A stretch of 64,000 nt of DNA, from contig RCSZ01000009.1 in NCBI GenBank assembly GCA_014898425.1, positions 1,116,001 to 1,180,000 of the forward strand. The letters run 5' to 3'. The translations under genes were made by a program, and so were the position numbers. A model generated the notes under the pieces. That model was not told the DNA's origin. It ran no database searches and was given only the letters and a program-made list of their open reading frames with translations. Source of the stretch: Botryotinia globosa (Eukaryota > Ascomycota > Leotiomycetes > Helotiales > Sclerotiniaceae). Below are positions 1-11,977 of this stretch, piece by piece. The number at the start of each line of letters is the position of its first letter. The stretch's first letter is position 1.

Positions 1-320
1 TGCCAAGGTCCTCACAGTCATTAACGCCAACCAACGCGCACAACTCCGTCTTTTCTACAAGGGAAAGAAGTACCTTCCTCTCGATCTCCGAGCCAAGCAA
101 ACTCGTGCCATCCGTAGACGTCTCAGCAAGCACGAGAAGGAGTTGCAGTTGGAGAAGACCAAGAAGAGATCGATGCACTTTCCACAAAGAAAGTTCGCTG
201 TCAAGGTATGCGATTCCGCTGGCCCCGAGCCAATTTTTTTTTCGAGAGCTTGAAGATAGTGGAGGGATATTGATGAAAGATTTGGATATGATGCTAACTT
301 CACTATAGGCGGAGGCTTAG
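1..320 (+). CDS. rpl35: 60S ribosomal protein L35 (uL29), 3' part
   Basis: Partial gene cut by the left window edge. Exon 1..205 is read from base 2 and continues in 309..320, with an intron at 206..308 that has GTATGC at the donor and GCTAACTTCACTATAG at the acceptor. The protein fragment runs from [20 protein letters not shown] to a very short last exon encoding AEA and a stop. It carries the hallmark L35 stretch [15 protein letters not shown] followed by a basic C-terminus ([18 protein letters not shown]). The protein is a component of the large cytosolic ribosomal subunit near the exit tunnel. The upstream 5' exons and the promoter lie outside the window. The last-exon structure, only 12 coding bases, is unusual but the frame closes cleanly. 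Confidence 0.93.
206..308 (+). other. Intron of rpl35
   Basis: 103-bp GT-AG intron with a CTAAC branch site 11 bases before the AG. It is typical of the introns seen throughout the window. Confidence 0.85.
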
Positions 321-2900
321 ATTTTCTGGACGTAGGTGTTTATGATTGTGAGGATGGCTGGCATGGTGCCTTTTGCCTGGTTTGTTTTCGCACGGGTCAC
401 GGTGTATCATCGAAAATAGCATGGCTAGTAAAAAAGCCTTTTCCAATAAATCAAACGACTTGAGCAAAACAACAAATGGGTCCTTTGGATTTGGTGTGAT
501 ATTTTGTGCGAGCGGTTACGCATGGTTTTGAAATCGAAGGAGGGTTCGAGACTTCTATGGCCATTATACCCAGGAACTTGCGAGCGTCGATATTGAGGAG
601 AGCTATGAACGATTGCAGCAGTGATTTCGAACAAGCTGTTATATTTCACAATATGCTGTGGCTCGTGCTTGAAATTTTGGTACTGGTTGGCACATTCTAC
701 CGCAACCTGAAGATCCACATGAAGAAGCCAATGGACACGATCATGCCATTCTATGTTGATTTTCCCTTGTACCATTTGCCAGATTATGTCGTCATAATGA
801 AACCGGTATCATCTCATCTTCGCCCTTGCACTCAGCTCCAGCATCTGCCTATTGATTCCAGCCATGATCGAATGCACTACCCAAATTTCCATATATCATA
901 ATATTCCAGACCACACATTTTCATCTCAATACCCCAATTCCCATTCACGGCTTGTATTCCAGATTCAAATATATAGGCATTCTCCACCCATAGCACTCTC
1001 ATCAAGTTCACTTCCAGCATTTCTAGTGACCGGAAAGCTCTTCTACATGTTGCTAATCCAATTTTCCTCTCCTTATTAGGCCTATAACCCATCTACATTG
1101 TCTTCTTGTACTTAAAGGTACATGCATATCTAAAGATCAAACGACTTGAACAAAAATCTTCATTAGCTATTCTTCACTCCGCTTTATCCTTTCTGACTTC
1201 TCGAGAATAAAAATACTTCTGCCTCCCCGGATGTCTATCCCCTTCTCTGCCCCGTCATTAAGCGTCCGGCCGATCACTTGGGGTTCGTCACTTACTCGAA
1301 TATTGCTGTTTCTTTTCTCATCCTCATCCTCATTCTCATGTCCATACTTATCATCATTTTCATACGGGAGTCACCCACTCTTTGTATTGTGGTTGAAGAA
1401 TTCACTACTTTTCTATACTTCAAGTACTGTGCTGTATCTCTCTCCTCTCTCTCCTCTCTCTCCTCTCTCTCCTCTCTCATAATATCCCAAATCTCCATCT
1501 TTGTACACACATCACACAACAACTTCAAAGTTGCGTTTACAGTTGCAGTCGTAATCACAACATTATATATTAAATATTCCGAATCGATTTTCTACCCAAG
1601 ATATGCTATAATACCCATGCTATAATATGATATACAAATCCAGTAATAGTAATACTGCTATTGGTACCTACCTATCGATCCTGTTGGTGAATGGAACTAC
1701 GCTATTGCTAGCGATACTGCTAGTAAGATTACATATCGACATTGCTCGTTTCGATATCTGATTACTTAATCATCTAATCATCTATCTTCTTTTGGATATC
1801 GTAGTGATCGATTGTGAAGGATTCGATGGATGGATTATAGTAGATTTTGATGATGAGTTGAGAGATGAGCTGAGTTGAGAGATGAGCTGAGTTGAGAGAT
1901 GAGATGAGATGGGTTAAGAACCCTGGTGAAACTACTCGGTACAGGTACTATATGGGCAGGTAGATGAATAGATGAATAGATTATGTTATAGTGAGCTAAT
2001 CATGTTGTATTGTGTTGTGTTGTGTTGTGAGGTATGGATTGTGGATTGTGGATTATCATGTAGATGACGGATGACGGATAAACCAACAGAGAGACAAATA
2101 GATACAAAGAGAAGAATAGGACAGTAATTGTATTTCACATCTGCATAGTCATAGTCATATTATACTATACTACCTAGGTATATCATATTATATCAAAATA
2201 CCACTAATAACCCAAGACTCGAGGGTTCTCAAAATGTAACTCGTTCGCCCTATGATTCATTATAGCAAAGTTAATTTCTCCCAGATATTTCTCCAGTTTC
2301 ACTCTCTCAAAATATACACTTCCTATCTCCCTCCAGCACAATCTTCACCATTCTCAATCTCAATCTCAATCCATAATATAATCATATATCATTCAAATTT
2401 CAATATGGTATCAATCACTTAACTACCAGCCTGCCGGGTAGGCATCTACTCATTCACTAAAGACTTTTTGGTATCCCCTCCCATACTCAATTCCCATTCC
2501 TTCCCTAATTTTCTCACTCGGTTCCTCTCTCCCGCCCGCTGATCCATGTTTCTACGCTACCATTCATATGATCCATCTATCCAGGTAAACGCTTGAATTT
2601 CTTTAATTCCAGCCACCCATTCGCATTCGCATTTATGTACCAGGTATTCTCAAACTTTGATATCCACCCATATCTACTTTGCATAATATGCACTGCTGCC
2701 ATAATATGCACTGCTGCCATAATAATCCATCGTGCCGTCTCGCTCGCCAGTATCAAATCGCACCTACCCAGTATCCCATGATTCATGATTCGTAAATCAT
2801 GATCTTTGTTTCTCGTAGAATCATTACAGTAAGTATCACAAAAGCTCCATTTCCTACTTCCCAGTCCTCACCATCCATATCCACTCATCCCACCCCATCC
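321..2900. other. Intergenic region, rpl35 to zinc-finger gene
   Basis: About 2.6 kb between the convergent ends of rpl35 (+) and the zinc-finger gene (-), so it holds two 3' ends. Open frames at 425-900 on both strands have no recognisable protein character. There are low-complexity stretches: a 9-bp CT-rich tandem repeat near 1437-1480, GAGATGAGCTGAGTT repeats near 1860-1915, TGTGT/GTTGT runs near 2010-2030, and a duplicated CATAATATGCACTGCTGC at about 2690-2720. I see no convincing gene. Confidence 0.6.
1437..1480. repeat. CT-rich 9-bp tandem repeat
   Basis: About four to five units of TCCTCTCTC. A frame through it reads SSLSSLSSL, which is a by-product of the repeat rather than a gene. 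Confidence 0.85.
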
Positions 2901-5152
2901 CTAGCCCCTATCATCTTGCCCCATATTCCTAATACTATGTCCATCAAAACTATCCCCCGCCAAACTCTCTGTGACTTCACTATTTCCCTCCTCCCCATCC
3001 CCACCGCCTCCACTGCTTCCCTCGTCAGCCTTCTTCCTCTTCCTCTCATGCATCTCCGCATGTCTCTTCAATTGATCCAACCGATGGAAAGTCTTTGGAC
3101 AATCCGGACATTCATAATGACCTCTCTCCCCATGTGTCTTTCTATGTTTTGCCAAATTTGATGATTCGCTAAAGGTCTTTTTGCAAATAGAACATTCGAG
3201 TGGTTTTTCATGGGTATGTATACGCTCGTGGACCGTGCATGCGCTTTGTTGAGGAAAGGATTTGGGGCAATATCTACATTTCCATGGCTTTTCACCAGTG
3301 TGAAGACGGTAATGTTGTTTTAAAGATTGTGCTGCTGCAAATGTTTTTCCGCACCCTGGAAAATCGCACGTACATTCTTTGACTATTTCGATTTGGTTAG
3401 TATTCTACAACCAAGACAAGCCTTAGGAAACAACTTACACCCAGTATGACTAGCCATATGTCTTTCAAGTTTTCCTCTCTGGGAGAATCCTTCCTTATCA
3501 CCCATTTTTGCTTTTCGAGAACAACCTTGCCATTTACAAAAGTAACCGGAAGTCTTGTTCAAGACAGATAAGTGAACTTCCTTGACGTGACTTTGAAGAT
3601 CATCTTCTGAAGTAAATACTTGACCGCAAGATTGACCATCAGCTGCCCACTTGCAAGATAGATGATTAGTTGATTCTGATCCATTGGTCTTTGCTACCGG
3701 AGGAGTCTCTTCTTTCACCTTTTCTTCCGCTTTTGCTTTTACTGACACAAGTACACTTGAAAGATCAATCTCTTCGACAGGAGTCATTGGAATTGGTAAA
3801 TTGTGATCATGATTCAAATGATTGAAGAATTGATTTGGATCTTGATATAAAGTGTTGCAAGAATCAACTTGACACTGCAGTTGCCCTTGTAGAGGTATGG
3901 CATGCATTTGATCAATGTGATTGTGAAGCGTTGAAGGATCACAATACATCTCTTCGGTAGGGCATCCTGGAGCAGGACATTGAAATCCATTTATACTCTC
4001 CTCGAATGTAAAACCATGATTTATCTGTAAGTGATCTAAAGGATTCGAGTTGAGTGGTACTTGACAAGATGTTGAAGGCATTGGACAATTGAATGTAAAT
4101 TGCGGATCAATATGTTCCTGGTGAAAATGTCTATGCCATTCAAATTGATCATGCATTGGTTGTCCACAGTCCAACCAGTTACAACTGAACATTTCCAAGC
4201 CATCACCAAAGCGCATTCCAGTACCATTGAGCGAGGAACCAGACATGTTATCTGTGAGTTGCTGCATAGGAAGTCCGGGTGTTTGTAAGGATGTCATATC
4301 TGAGTAAGGTGTTTCCATATTCATGACTAGAGATGGTGTCGTTGGGACAGGAGAGGGTGAGATCTCTTGCGGAGCTTGGTTGTTTCCTGATGTCGATGGC
4401 GCGAAAGATTGAAGTCTGGAAGGTCGTCGCTGCTCTGTTGGCATAATTGCAGGAAAGCTATCCCAACTTTGATACATTGTATCAGAAGGTAGATTATCTT
4501 CAACAACTGAACACCTTCTGCTGAGGGCGCCATCTTTAGTGCAAGGCTCTGTATAGACAGGCTGCTCGCACTCTGGGGAAGTGCAGACGGGTTGTTCGCA
4601 CTCCTGAGAGGTGCAAGCAACAACAACATCATTTTCACCACAATCTGATTCGGCACACACCGAACCACTTGGACAAGAACTACAACATTCGCTAGTTGTG
4701 TCGACTTCAGGTTCTTTTGGAATTGTATGCATGAACTGGTTTGTAGTAGGAACTTCATTAATTCTTTGCCGCTTTCTAGGTGACTGCTCCGTATGATTTG
4801 GAAGTGAGTGGGCGCCGGATCTCAAATTCGAATATCCTTGACGTACATTCTGCAGCGAAGGAAATTGTTGCGACAGATCCATTGTTTGATGGTAAACGTA
4901 TGGTTGGTATGATTGCGATGGTGGATTTAACTGCTGCGCAAAATCTGGAGTTTTCCAAAGCTCGCCTTGAGCCATTCCGCCATGATTATACGATTGAGCA
5001 GGAGTTGACATCGATGCGGCGTAATGCGGATCTAGAGGGAAGTGTATCGCACCGGGTTGCTGCATAGGGAAATATTGTTGGTTGTACTCGTTATACGACA
5101 TATTTTGGAATTGCAATGGGGCAGGCTCTTGGTCCGGAGGAGATCGCTCCAT
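2901..5152 (-). CDS. C2H2 zinc-finger transcription factor, Zap1/ZafA-like
   Basis: Two exons, complement(join(2901..3382,3439..5152)), 731 aa. The 56-bp intron has a GTAAGT donor and an ACTAAC branch, and splices a phase-1 codon so that the linker reads HTGFKECTCDF. The start is the first real ATG (MERSPPDQEP); the frame is open further upstream but only through a TTG. The N-terminal 320 residues are Q/S/P-rich, as in activation domains. Four C2H2 fingers lie at about 324-430 and a cluster of six at about 499-690. The last four are canonical, e.g. CSICKKTFSESSNLAKHRKTH is a near-perfect finger, and they end with the HRLDQLKRH motif. The split finger arrangement and the ESSNLxKHR/FHRLDQLxRH signatures resemble the zinc-responsive activators Zap1/ZafA, which induce zinc-uptake genes in zinc-starved cells. 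That assignment is from family memory. A generic C2H2 regulator remains possible. The tail is acidic and glycine-rich. Confidence 0.8.
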
Positions 5153-5404
5153 GGTTGCAAGCTCCACGGTTACTTGCTTTGCATGCGAGTTGTATGGTAG
5201 AAGAGTGCGCACAACGAAGAAAAGAAGGAAAGAAGAGTCGAGATATTGCACGGATCGCAAGATTGAAGAGATATAGAGAATGTGATTGGAATCTCGAAGC
5301 GTCGTTCGAGCCAACCTGCGATCCTTTTCTATCCAAATGTTTGAGAAAAGCGGAATTTGACAAGGCAAATGGAAAGATTTGCCGTGGGGTCAAACGTGGT
5401 ATTT

Positions 5405-5505
5405 GATGTGGTGTGTGGTGTGTGATGTGTGATGTGTGATGTGTGATGTGTGATGTGTGATGTGTGATGTATGATGTATGATATATGATATATGATGTAT
5501 GATGG
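5405..5505. repeat. 7-bp tandem repeat TGTGATG
   Basis: About a dozen units of TGTGATG drifting to TATGATG, in the probable promoter or leader of the zinc-finger gene. A second short array, AAGCGAAGTA x3, sits at about 5540-5575. Confidence 0.9.
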
Positions 5506-6281
5506 ATCCGACGAAAAGGAAGAGTTTGGGTTTGGAGCAAAGCGAAGTAAAGCGAAGTAAAGCGAAGCAAATCAGAGAGGGTATCTGATGAGTGTGTGAG
5601 TGTGGGAGTGTGTGAGTGTGGGAGTGTGTGGTGCAATAGCTGATAGCTGGGTATACCAGTGGTGGGTAAATTTGAAGGGAAAGGTGAAGAAGGGAAAAAA
5701 GGTATCCAACAAGGTGTTTTTGAAAGATCTTTCTCTTTCTCTTTCTTAATCACACAAACTCTAATTAATAAATAATTACTTATTTGGGTTATTATATGAT
5801 TATTTACTCGTAAATCGAATCCAATGTTAAATATTAATCATGTGATCTAGTGATGAGAGAAGAAGGAAGACTATTTGGATGTGACCGACCCCCTTCAAGT
5901 CCCTTGGTGTAGGTAATTATTAACTTTATAACTTTATATTCAATATAGACTTTTTTACTGAATTTCCCATAAAGATTCCTCGATGACTAATTGGATCAAT
6001 TTTCCCCGCCTTCTGCTTCCTACCTAGGTATCCATTATTTGTTTTCTTATCGATAAGACTTGATTACATAAGACTTCCTATTCCAGCTACCTAGGTATAC
6101 CTTTACCTAGTATATCTTATAGTATAATAGATATCTCCCTAGGTAAGCAGGCAAGTAGGTAGAAACCTCATCTGAAGCTTCTCGAACATTATTATATATC
6201 GACATGGCAGGCATAATATGATAGATGTTCCATTGTCTCAATTAATTCAATAACTTACCCACCTACTCTTTCTCCCTTTCA

Positions 6282-6327
6282 CCCAATCCCCCAATCCCCC
6301 AATCCCTCAATCCCTCAATCCCTCAAC
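6282..6327. repeat. 8-bp tandem repeat CAATCCCT/CAATCCCC
   Basis: About six units, ending 38 bp upstream of the ATG at 6365, so probably within the transcribed leader. Confidence 0.85.
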
Positions 6328-6364
6328 CCGGTCCAACCCTTCTTCCAATTCCTCATCTTATCCA

Positions 6365-7033
6365 ATGACAACACAGCCTCACTCTTGGCCTTGGTGGTAC
6401 TATATCATTACTTTCGAACTTCACCTCTTCAGTCACACTCCACGATTCAACTTTCTCCAATACCACCTCCCTCCCTTTCACACCATACCGTCACAGCCAA
6501 TAATTCCACCCGTCCAAGACCCTCCGACTGCCAAAATCACTTCGCGCAAACATATTTCCACTACGACTTTCTCATCGCGAGATCACAGCGTTGATATTGA
6601 TACCGACACTATCTTTGGATGCGACAGTGATTATTATTCTGATTTGGAGAGAGCAAGAAACCGAATATCATCGTTATCGTCAGATTACAGCTGCGAAAAA
6701 TCTTTGTACGATTCAAAATCCTTACAAAATCTCTCGCATTCTTCAGATCCTTACCAGAGATCAGAATTCGTGGATTATTCGGAATACCGTCTTTTTAACT
6801 CACTCCCACCTCATCGCTATCGATATCGTAATCTCGCACATTCCCACCCTCCACAGCCGCCCCCCAAGTTTTACAATTACGGAGCTATTTGGTACAATTC
6901 CAATCGCGACACTATCTTCGAAGATCCAGATGAAATAGTGTATTGTCCAGTGTACCCTCTCACCCATCCACCTCCACTGCCTCTCAATCGCAATCGCAAT
7001 CGAGAATACCCACACCCTTTTCGTTACTTGTAG
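6365..7033 (+). CDS. Hypothetical protein, 222 aa, Ser/Asp/Tyr-rich
   Basis: An uninterrupted ATG-to-stop frame of 222 codons. The first 30 residues are aromatic and hydrophobic (WPWWYYIITFELHL), then comes a Ser/Asp/Tyr-rich middle (CDSDYYSDLERARNRISSLSSD) and a Pro-rich tail. No family is recognised. It ends 108 bp before the start of the MGNCC protein on the same strand. It could therefore be a separate small gene, a long upstream ORF in the leader of that gene, or chance. Composition in the middle looks protein-like, hence moderate confidence only. Confidence 0.4.
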   Translation: MTTQPHSWPWWYYIITFELHLFSHTPRFNFLQYHLPPFHTIPSQPIIPPVQDPPTAKITSRKHISTTTFSSRDHSVDIDTDTIFGCDSDYYSDLERARNRISSLSSDYSCEKSLYDSKSLQNLSHSSDPYQRSEFVDYSEYRLFNSLPPHRYRYRNLAHSHPPQPPPKFYNYGAIWYNSNRDTIFEDPDEIVYCPVYPLTHPPPLPLNRNRNREYPHPFRYL

Positions 7034-7141
7034 ATCATTCGGGAACTTCTCCATTCGCGCTTCGATCGTATCTATCAAACAATCAAACCCCTCAATCGCA
7101 GCATTCCAGCTTCCCCATATCTACACCCCTCCCTCACAAAA

Positions 7142-7669
7142 ATGGGAAATTGTTGCAGTACCTCCTCAGATCCCTCCCCCTTCGACCAACCCGGTCGCAC
7201 TCTCTCCTCCGCACCCCCAAAGCCTGCCCCCTCAAAATCTACACTCCCACCCTCTGTCTCCGCTTCCGCCTCCACCGTTCCCCGTACCTATACTGTCGGT
7301 GGTCCCGCACGAACTCTCGGCTCTGGATCATCGGGCACACAAGAAGATGCCAGGAGGAAAGCTGCTGAGGCCGCAGAGGTAATTTTTCCATCTCCCCTAT
7401 CTCCCCATTTCACTCAGATATTCTTCATCTCCAACTCAAATTTCACATTTCATATACCCCCAACTCAAACCAATCTGCGCCAAGCTGACTACGACACCCT
7501 CTCCTCAAAATAGGCACGTCTCTCATCCAAAAAGCCCAAAGGCACACTAGGAAAGAAACTTCAAGAAGAACAATCTCAGACCCTCAAGACAACACGTGAA
7601 AATACAAGCGCAGCAGAAAGACGAGCTAGGGAGGCAGATCTCGCTGCCGAGGCTAGAGCTTACAATTGA
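7142..7669 (+). CDS. Small N-myristoyl-type protein (MGNCCS start), conserved fungal unknown
   Basis: Two exons, join(7142..7378,7514..7669), 130 aa, with a phase-0 intron of 135 bp. The N-terminus MGNCCSTS fits the N-myristoylation pattern MGxxxS/T, and Cys4-Cys5 are likely palmitoylation sites, so the protein probably sits on a membrane (plasma or vacuolar). The middle is low-complexity Pro/Ser/Ala with two GRTL/ARTLGSGS motifs. The second half is a charged helix (EDARRKAAEAAEARL ... ERRAREADLAAEARAYN) that is joined only after splicing, which supports the intron. I recall similar MG-N-C-x proteins in other ascomycetes but no assigned function. A relation to dually acylated scaffolds such as Ego1/Meh1 is speculation. 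Confidence 0.75.
7379..7513 (+). other. Intron of the MGNCCS gene
   Basis: 135 bp, GTAATT donor and AAATAG acceptor. It contains GCTGAC 26 bp before the AG as branch-site candidate. Exon phases match exactly. Confidence 0.8.
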
Positions 7670-8262
7670 AGAACTAGACCACTGAACAACACGAAGTAGG
7701 GTTAAACCATATGGTGCAGGAAACAAACGATGGGAACGGCATTGGATGACAAAGGAGAAGTGAGGTGCAGGACTATTTTTATTTGGAGAAGTGGTGTTAT
7801 TTTTCGATTCTTAAAGAATTTGGCTGGGTAGAGGTGTTTGGGTAATGGATGGGTACCCATTTGGATATATCTCATTGCTTCGTGTTTCTTTTCGGGCTCC
7901 ATCATATTGGATAGATTAGGAGTACCGGGTAATTCTTTTGGATACATAATTTTGAACTTCACGACCCTTATGAATAGAGGAGTTCATTCTAGAAAGGAGG
8001 AGAAGAGGATGATCAGGTAGTAGAAGCAGCAGAGACAATGTGAAATAGGACGTTAGGTGAAGCGATAATGGAAAAAAGAATTCAACACTTCAACACTTCA
8101 ACACTTCAGCGATTTATCAATCTTAAAATCAAGCACAAAGAAACATATATGTATGTACTGATAGAAAGGTTGTTATATTTGTATTACAGCCAAGTGACTA
8201 CCCCTCCCAATCCGCATATATAAACACTTCCACTCCACCCATTTTTCCATCCCAGGCTCTGC
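7670..8262. other. Convergent intergenic region
   Basis: 593 bp between the 3' ends of the MGNCCS gene (+) and PRP5 (-). It contains an AACACTTC-type repeat (CAACACTTCAACACTTCAAC) at 8081-8108 and no gene. Confidence 0.7.
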
Positions 8263-11200
8263 CTAAGTAACAGTGTATCTTCCACCCACTGGTGCTCTGC
8301 CCTCTGCATCCGCCGCCGCCATCGTACCCTCCTTCAACAATCTCATCAACTCCCTCATAGCATTCGTAACTACCACTTCTGTATCTCCCTCAACCAAAAT
8401 ATACAATTTGGGATCTGCCTGAACCTCTTTCCCAGCCGGGTAGAAGCTTCCCTTGGTCGTAATACTAGTACCAGTCGCTTCCAAAATCTTTGCCACATTA
8501 GTTCGATTCGTAACTGCCCATCTAGCTTTCTGTGGGAAATCATTGATTTCCAATGTTGCATGGAAAGCACCTGCATCTGGGCCTTTATTATCAATTGGGA
8601 CACCGGATCGGAGTTGTCCTGTTTTATTAAGACGTGCATTAATGGCGTCGATAGCTGATGTAACTTTATCAAGTTTGGAGCCGGTGGTAGCTGCAGGTTC
8701 GGTGCGATGAACTTTGATATCACCGTCGAGATCGATACCTTTAGGTACACCAAGCAATTTTGGTGGCGCAGTAGAAGCAGCAGGTTGAACGACTGATGCA
8801 GCTTTGAGAAGAACATCATCATCCTTCTCTTCTTTCTCTTCCTCGTCATCTTCCCCACTAATCTTGTGTATCTTACGTTCACGTGCTTTAGTAGCTTCGC
8901 GCTCAGCATCAAAACGTTCCAGACCCTTTCCACCAAATCCTGAACTTTCCTTTTTAGCCCCACTTTTGACTTTATCTTTATATGATTTCCTCATCTCATT
9001 AAGCCTATCGGGTACCTCCTGTCCAGATTGTTCAAGAGCTTTCGCGATACCTACCGAATACTGTTCTTGCTCTTCTGTAATGAAAGTAACAGCAGTTCCA
9101 GTATTACCTGCTCTACCAGTTCGGCCAGCTCTGTGGACATAGTCTTCTAAATGATTGGGTGCATCGAAATTGACAACGAGCTTAAGCTGCTTGACGTCAA
9201 GACCTCGAGCAGCTACTGATGTAGCAATCATAATAGGAACCACACCGGCTTTGAAATCATCAATTGTAGAATCGCGATCAACTTGATCTTTTCCACCATG
9301 AATAGACATACACGGATAACCTTTTCTCATCAGGTCCTTCAACAAGTCATCAGCTTTCTCTTGTCGATCAACAAATATTAGTGTTCGAGCATCTTCATCT
9401 GTATTGTAAAGTTCTCCAAGAAGTTCCAAAAGTCTGTGAAACTTCTCTTTTTCTTCTCGCACTTCGACGATTTGTGTGATTTCAGGTGCAACAACACTTC
9501 TTCCACCAACAACAATCTCAACTGGTGACTGAAGTGTCTTCTTAGCCAGTGCGTCCATAATTCGAGGCATAGTAGCTGAAAAAAGAATGGTTTGTCTATT
9601 AGGGCGAATATTGTTAAAAACTTTCATAACTTGAGGTTCAAAGCCCATATCAAACATGCGGTCAGCTTCGTCTAGAACAACATATGTGACACGTTGCAGA
9701 TTCGTGACTCTACCGGAGTTTGCCGCCAACAGTTCGATCATTCTTCCAGGGGTACAAACAATTATTTCCGCGCCCCTTTTGAGGTCAGCAATTTGGTCTT
9801 TGATGATAGCACCTCCGTACGCGCAAACCGCACGAAGTCCCATTGCTTTCAAGAATGGTTTACACTCTTTATGGATTTGTGTTGCCAATTCTCGTGTAGG
9901 AGTCATGATTAGACCAATAGGCCCATCGGAACCTTTCAAAGGTCGTTGGTCTCGAATATGACGGAACATGGGTAGCAAGAAAGCGATGGTTTTACCCGAT
10001 CCAGTCTTGGCCACTCCAATAACATCCCGGCCAGACATGATTGCAGGAATAGCTTGCATTTGAATAGATGTAGGTCTTTCATAACCTAGCTTTGTTATAA
10101 CGTCCAGAGACTTTACGTCAAGACCGCATTGAGACCACTTCTGCACAGGCTTGGGAACATCCTTACCAGCTACTTTAATACCATCGAGTTCGAGTCGTAG
10201 ATCAGCAATTTCAGCTTCCGTCATCTCTGCGAGTTCTGTTGGTTCGGTGTAAAAGTTTTTTCGGAATGGTGGAAGATCCAAAGCACCATAATTGATAATT
10301 GGAATGTCCTTCTTTTTCCTTGCTTTATTTGCAATTGCAAGAATTTCATCAGGATCCGCGTCCAAGGCTTTTAGGTCCACATCATCATCTCCGAATAAAG
10401 GTTCCGGTTCTTGTGGTTGACTCTTGATATTATCTTTGATAAAAGTTGCATTGTTTTTCGGTACAGCGAAGGGATCTCCCATTTCTTCCATAAAAGCATC
10501 CAATGGGTCAATTTCTTCGTCTTCATCCATAGCGGTAGGATCAGCTTGAGGGGCTTCCTCCATTTGGACATCGCCATTTGTATGCGGCTGAGCTTCGGCT
10601 TCTTGTAATCTTTCTTCACGCTTTTCTGCTGCAGCTCTAGCAGCAGCTGCGGCCTCTTCTTCCGTACCGGCAGCTTCCAAATCAGCATCATCATCATCAT
10701 CATCATCATCTTGTTCCTCAACACCGTTAGCGAGCGCAGCATCATCTTCCTCGGAGTTTGCCATTGGTAGGGTTGGTAGCTTTTCTAGTTTCTTTCTTGA
10801 CCCTTCATCTTCATCAAAATCCAAGGCACGTTTCTGAGATGTCTTTTCGTTGTCGGTAACTTTTGCTCCAAGTCCAAAAACACTGAGGTTTCCCCTTGTC
10901 TTAGGTAACGCAGATACTGTAATCAAACCAATTAGCTAGATCATCATGTAAGAGTATCATATTTGCTTACCTTTTGAGGTGCTGCTGAAAGCTGTTGGCT
11001 TTTTGTCAGCTTGTAATCCTTTGACCGTAGAAGTTAAGGTGGCGGACGCTTTAGACAATTCCTTTAATGGTAAATCTTTCCCAAGAGTAGCTGTACTACT
11101 CGAGCTAGCCACTGCCTTTTTAGCTATTGCCTTCGGATCAAATTTCCCAGCATAATTCGTTGGAGGTGCGAGATCGACTGGTGTCGCGGGAGTTGCAGGA

Positions 11201-11977
11201 GTTGCGGGAGAGTTTGGCGAGGCTAGGGATGGAGATCCATTGGCTTTTTGATCTATAGCATCAAGTAACTTTCGAGTCCCACCCGCTGCCAGCTCTTTCT
11301 CCTTACGCTCCTTGTCTTCGGCCATCTTCTTCTTCCATGCTTCCAATTTTGCTAGACGTTCTGCTTTCTTCTGTTCCTCGGTTTGCACTGCGGGTGCTGA
11401 TGCTTTCGGAGCCTGTGACGCTAAATGAGTAATTGAACTTTTGCGACAAGAAACCAGAATAACTCACATCATTAACTTTTGAACCAGCATCTGATCTGGG
11501 AGTTTGTCCGCGGTTTTCGTCTCCTCTGCTACGGGACCATGAGTCAGTAGAATCCTCGCGGCGTCTTCGAGCCCTATCATCATAAGAATCGTCTCGCCTG
11601 TCACGGTAATCTCGCTCCCGACTTCTACGTCGTCTCCTATCTGGTGATCGTTCCCTATCGGCATAGCTTCTGCGATCTCGAGATCTATCACGGCGACCTG
11701 ATCTATGGTAATCATCATTCAATCTCCCTACTGATCGATCTCTTCTACGAGTTATATCTCGATCCCGTTCGCGACGCTGATGTTCGTTAGTATCTTGTGG
11801 CGGGGGCGCGGGTCTATAGGTAAGAATTCTCACGTCAGGACTTCGAGAACGCCTCTGTCCTCTAACATCATCTCTTCTATCTCGATCGCGTCGGCCATTA
11901 TCATCCCTTCGGCTTCGTCTCGATGAGTGGTGGCTTCCTGTTGGCGATGGTGAGCGAGAATCCCTGTGCCGAGCCAT
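8263..11977 (-). CDS. prp5: Pre-mRNA-splicing DEAD-box ATPase PRP5
   Basis: Three exons, complement(join(8263..10916,10971..11412,11468..11977)), 1201 aa. The introns are 54 and 55 bp (GTAAGC..ACAG and GTGAGT..CACAG). The N-terminal ~170 residues form an RS/RD-rich domain. A coiled, charged region follows, then acidic tracts, then the Prp5 signature DPLDAFM at about 454-460. The DEAD-box core has all motifs: Q motif [15 protein letters not shown] (~620), PTRELA (~657), TPGRM, DEAD (~733), SAT (~764), ARGLDV and HRAGRTGR. The C-terminus is basic and ends in VGGRYTVT. Prp5 links U1 and U2 snRNPs and drives ATP-dependent U2 binding at the branch point during prespliceosome formation in the nucleus. 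The gene is divergent from the HMG-box gene across 425 bp. The DPLD motif together with the RS-like N-terminus separates it from other DEAD-box families. Confidence 0.95.

Larger units (their letters stand above)
5153..6364. other. Upstream region of zinc-finger gene and of the 6.4-kb ORF
   Basis: 1.2 kb between two divergent genes. The proximal 260 bp are the probable 5' leader of the zinc-finger gene. Next come tandem repeats (5405-5505), then AT-rich spacer containing four CCTAGGTA motifs at 6022-6145, and a CAATCCC-type repeat before the next ORF. No gene is seen. Confidence 0.6.

Noticed and set aside
425..1079. Opposed frames of 116 and 131 codons downstream of rpl35
   Set aside because: Each is a shadow of the other; neither has recognisable motifs, and they lie in the expected 3' region of rpl35.
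5091..5753. 220-codon minus-strand frame next to the zinc-finger gene
   Set aside because: It consists largely of the TGTGATG repeat and overlaps the real gene's 5' end in another frame.
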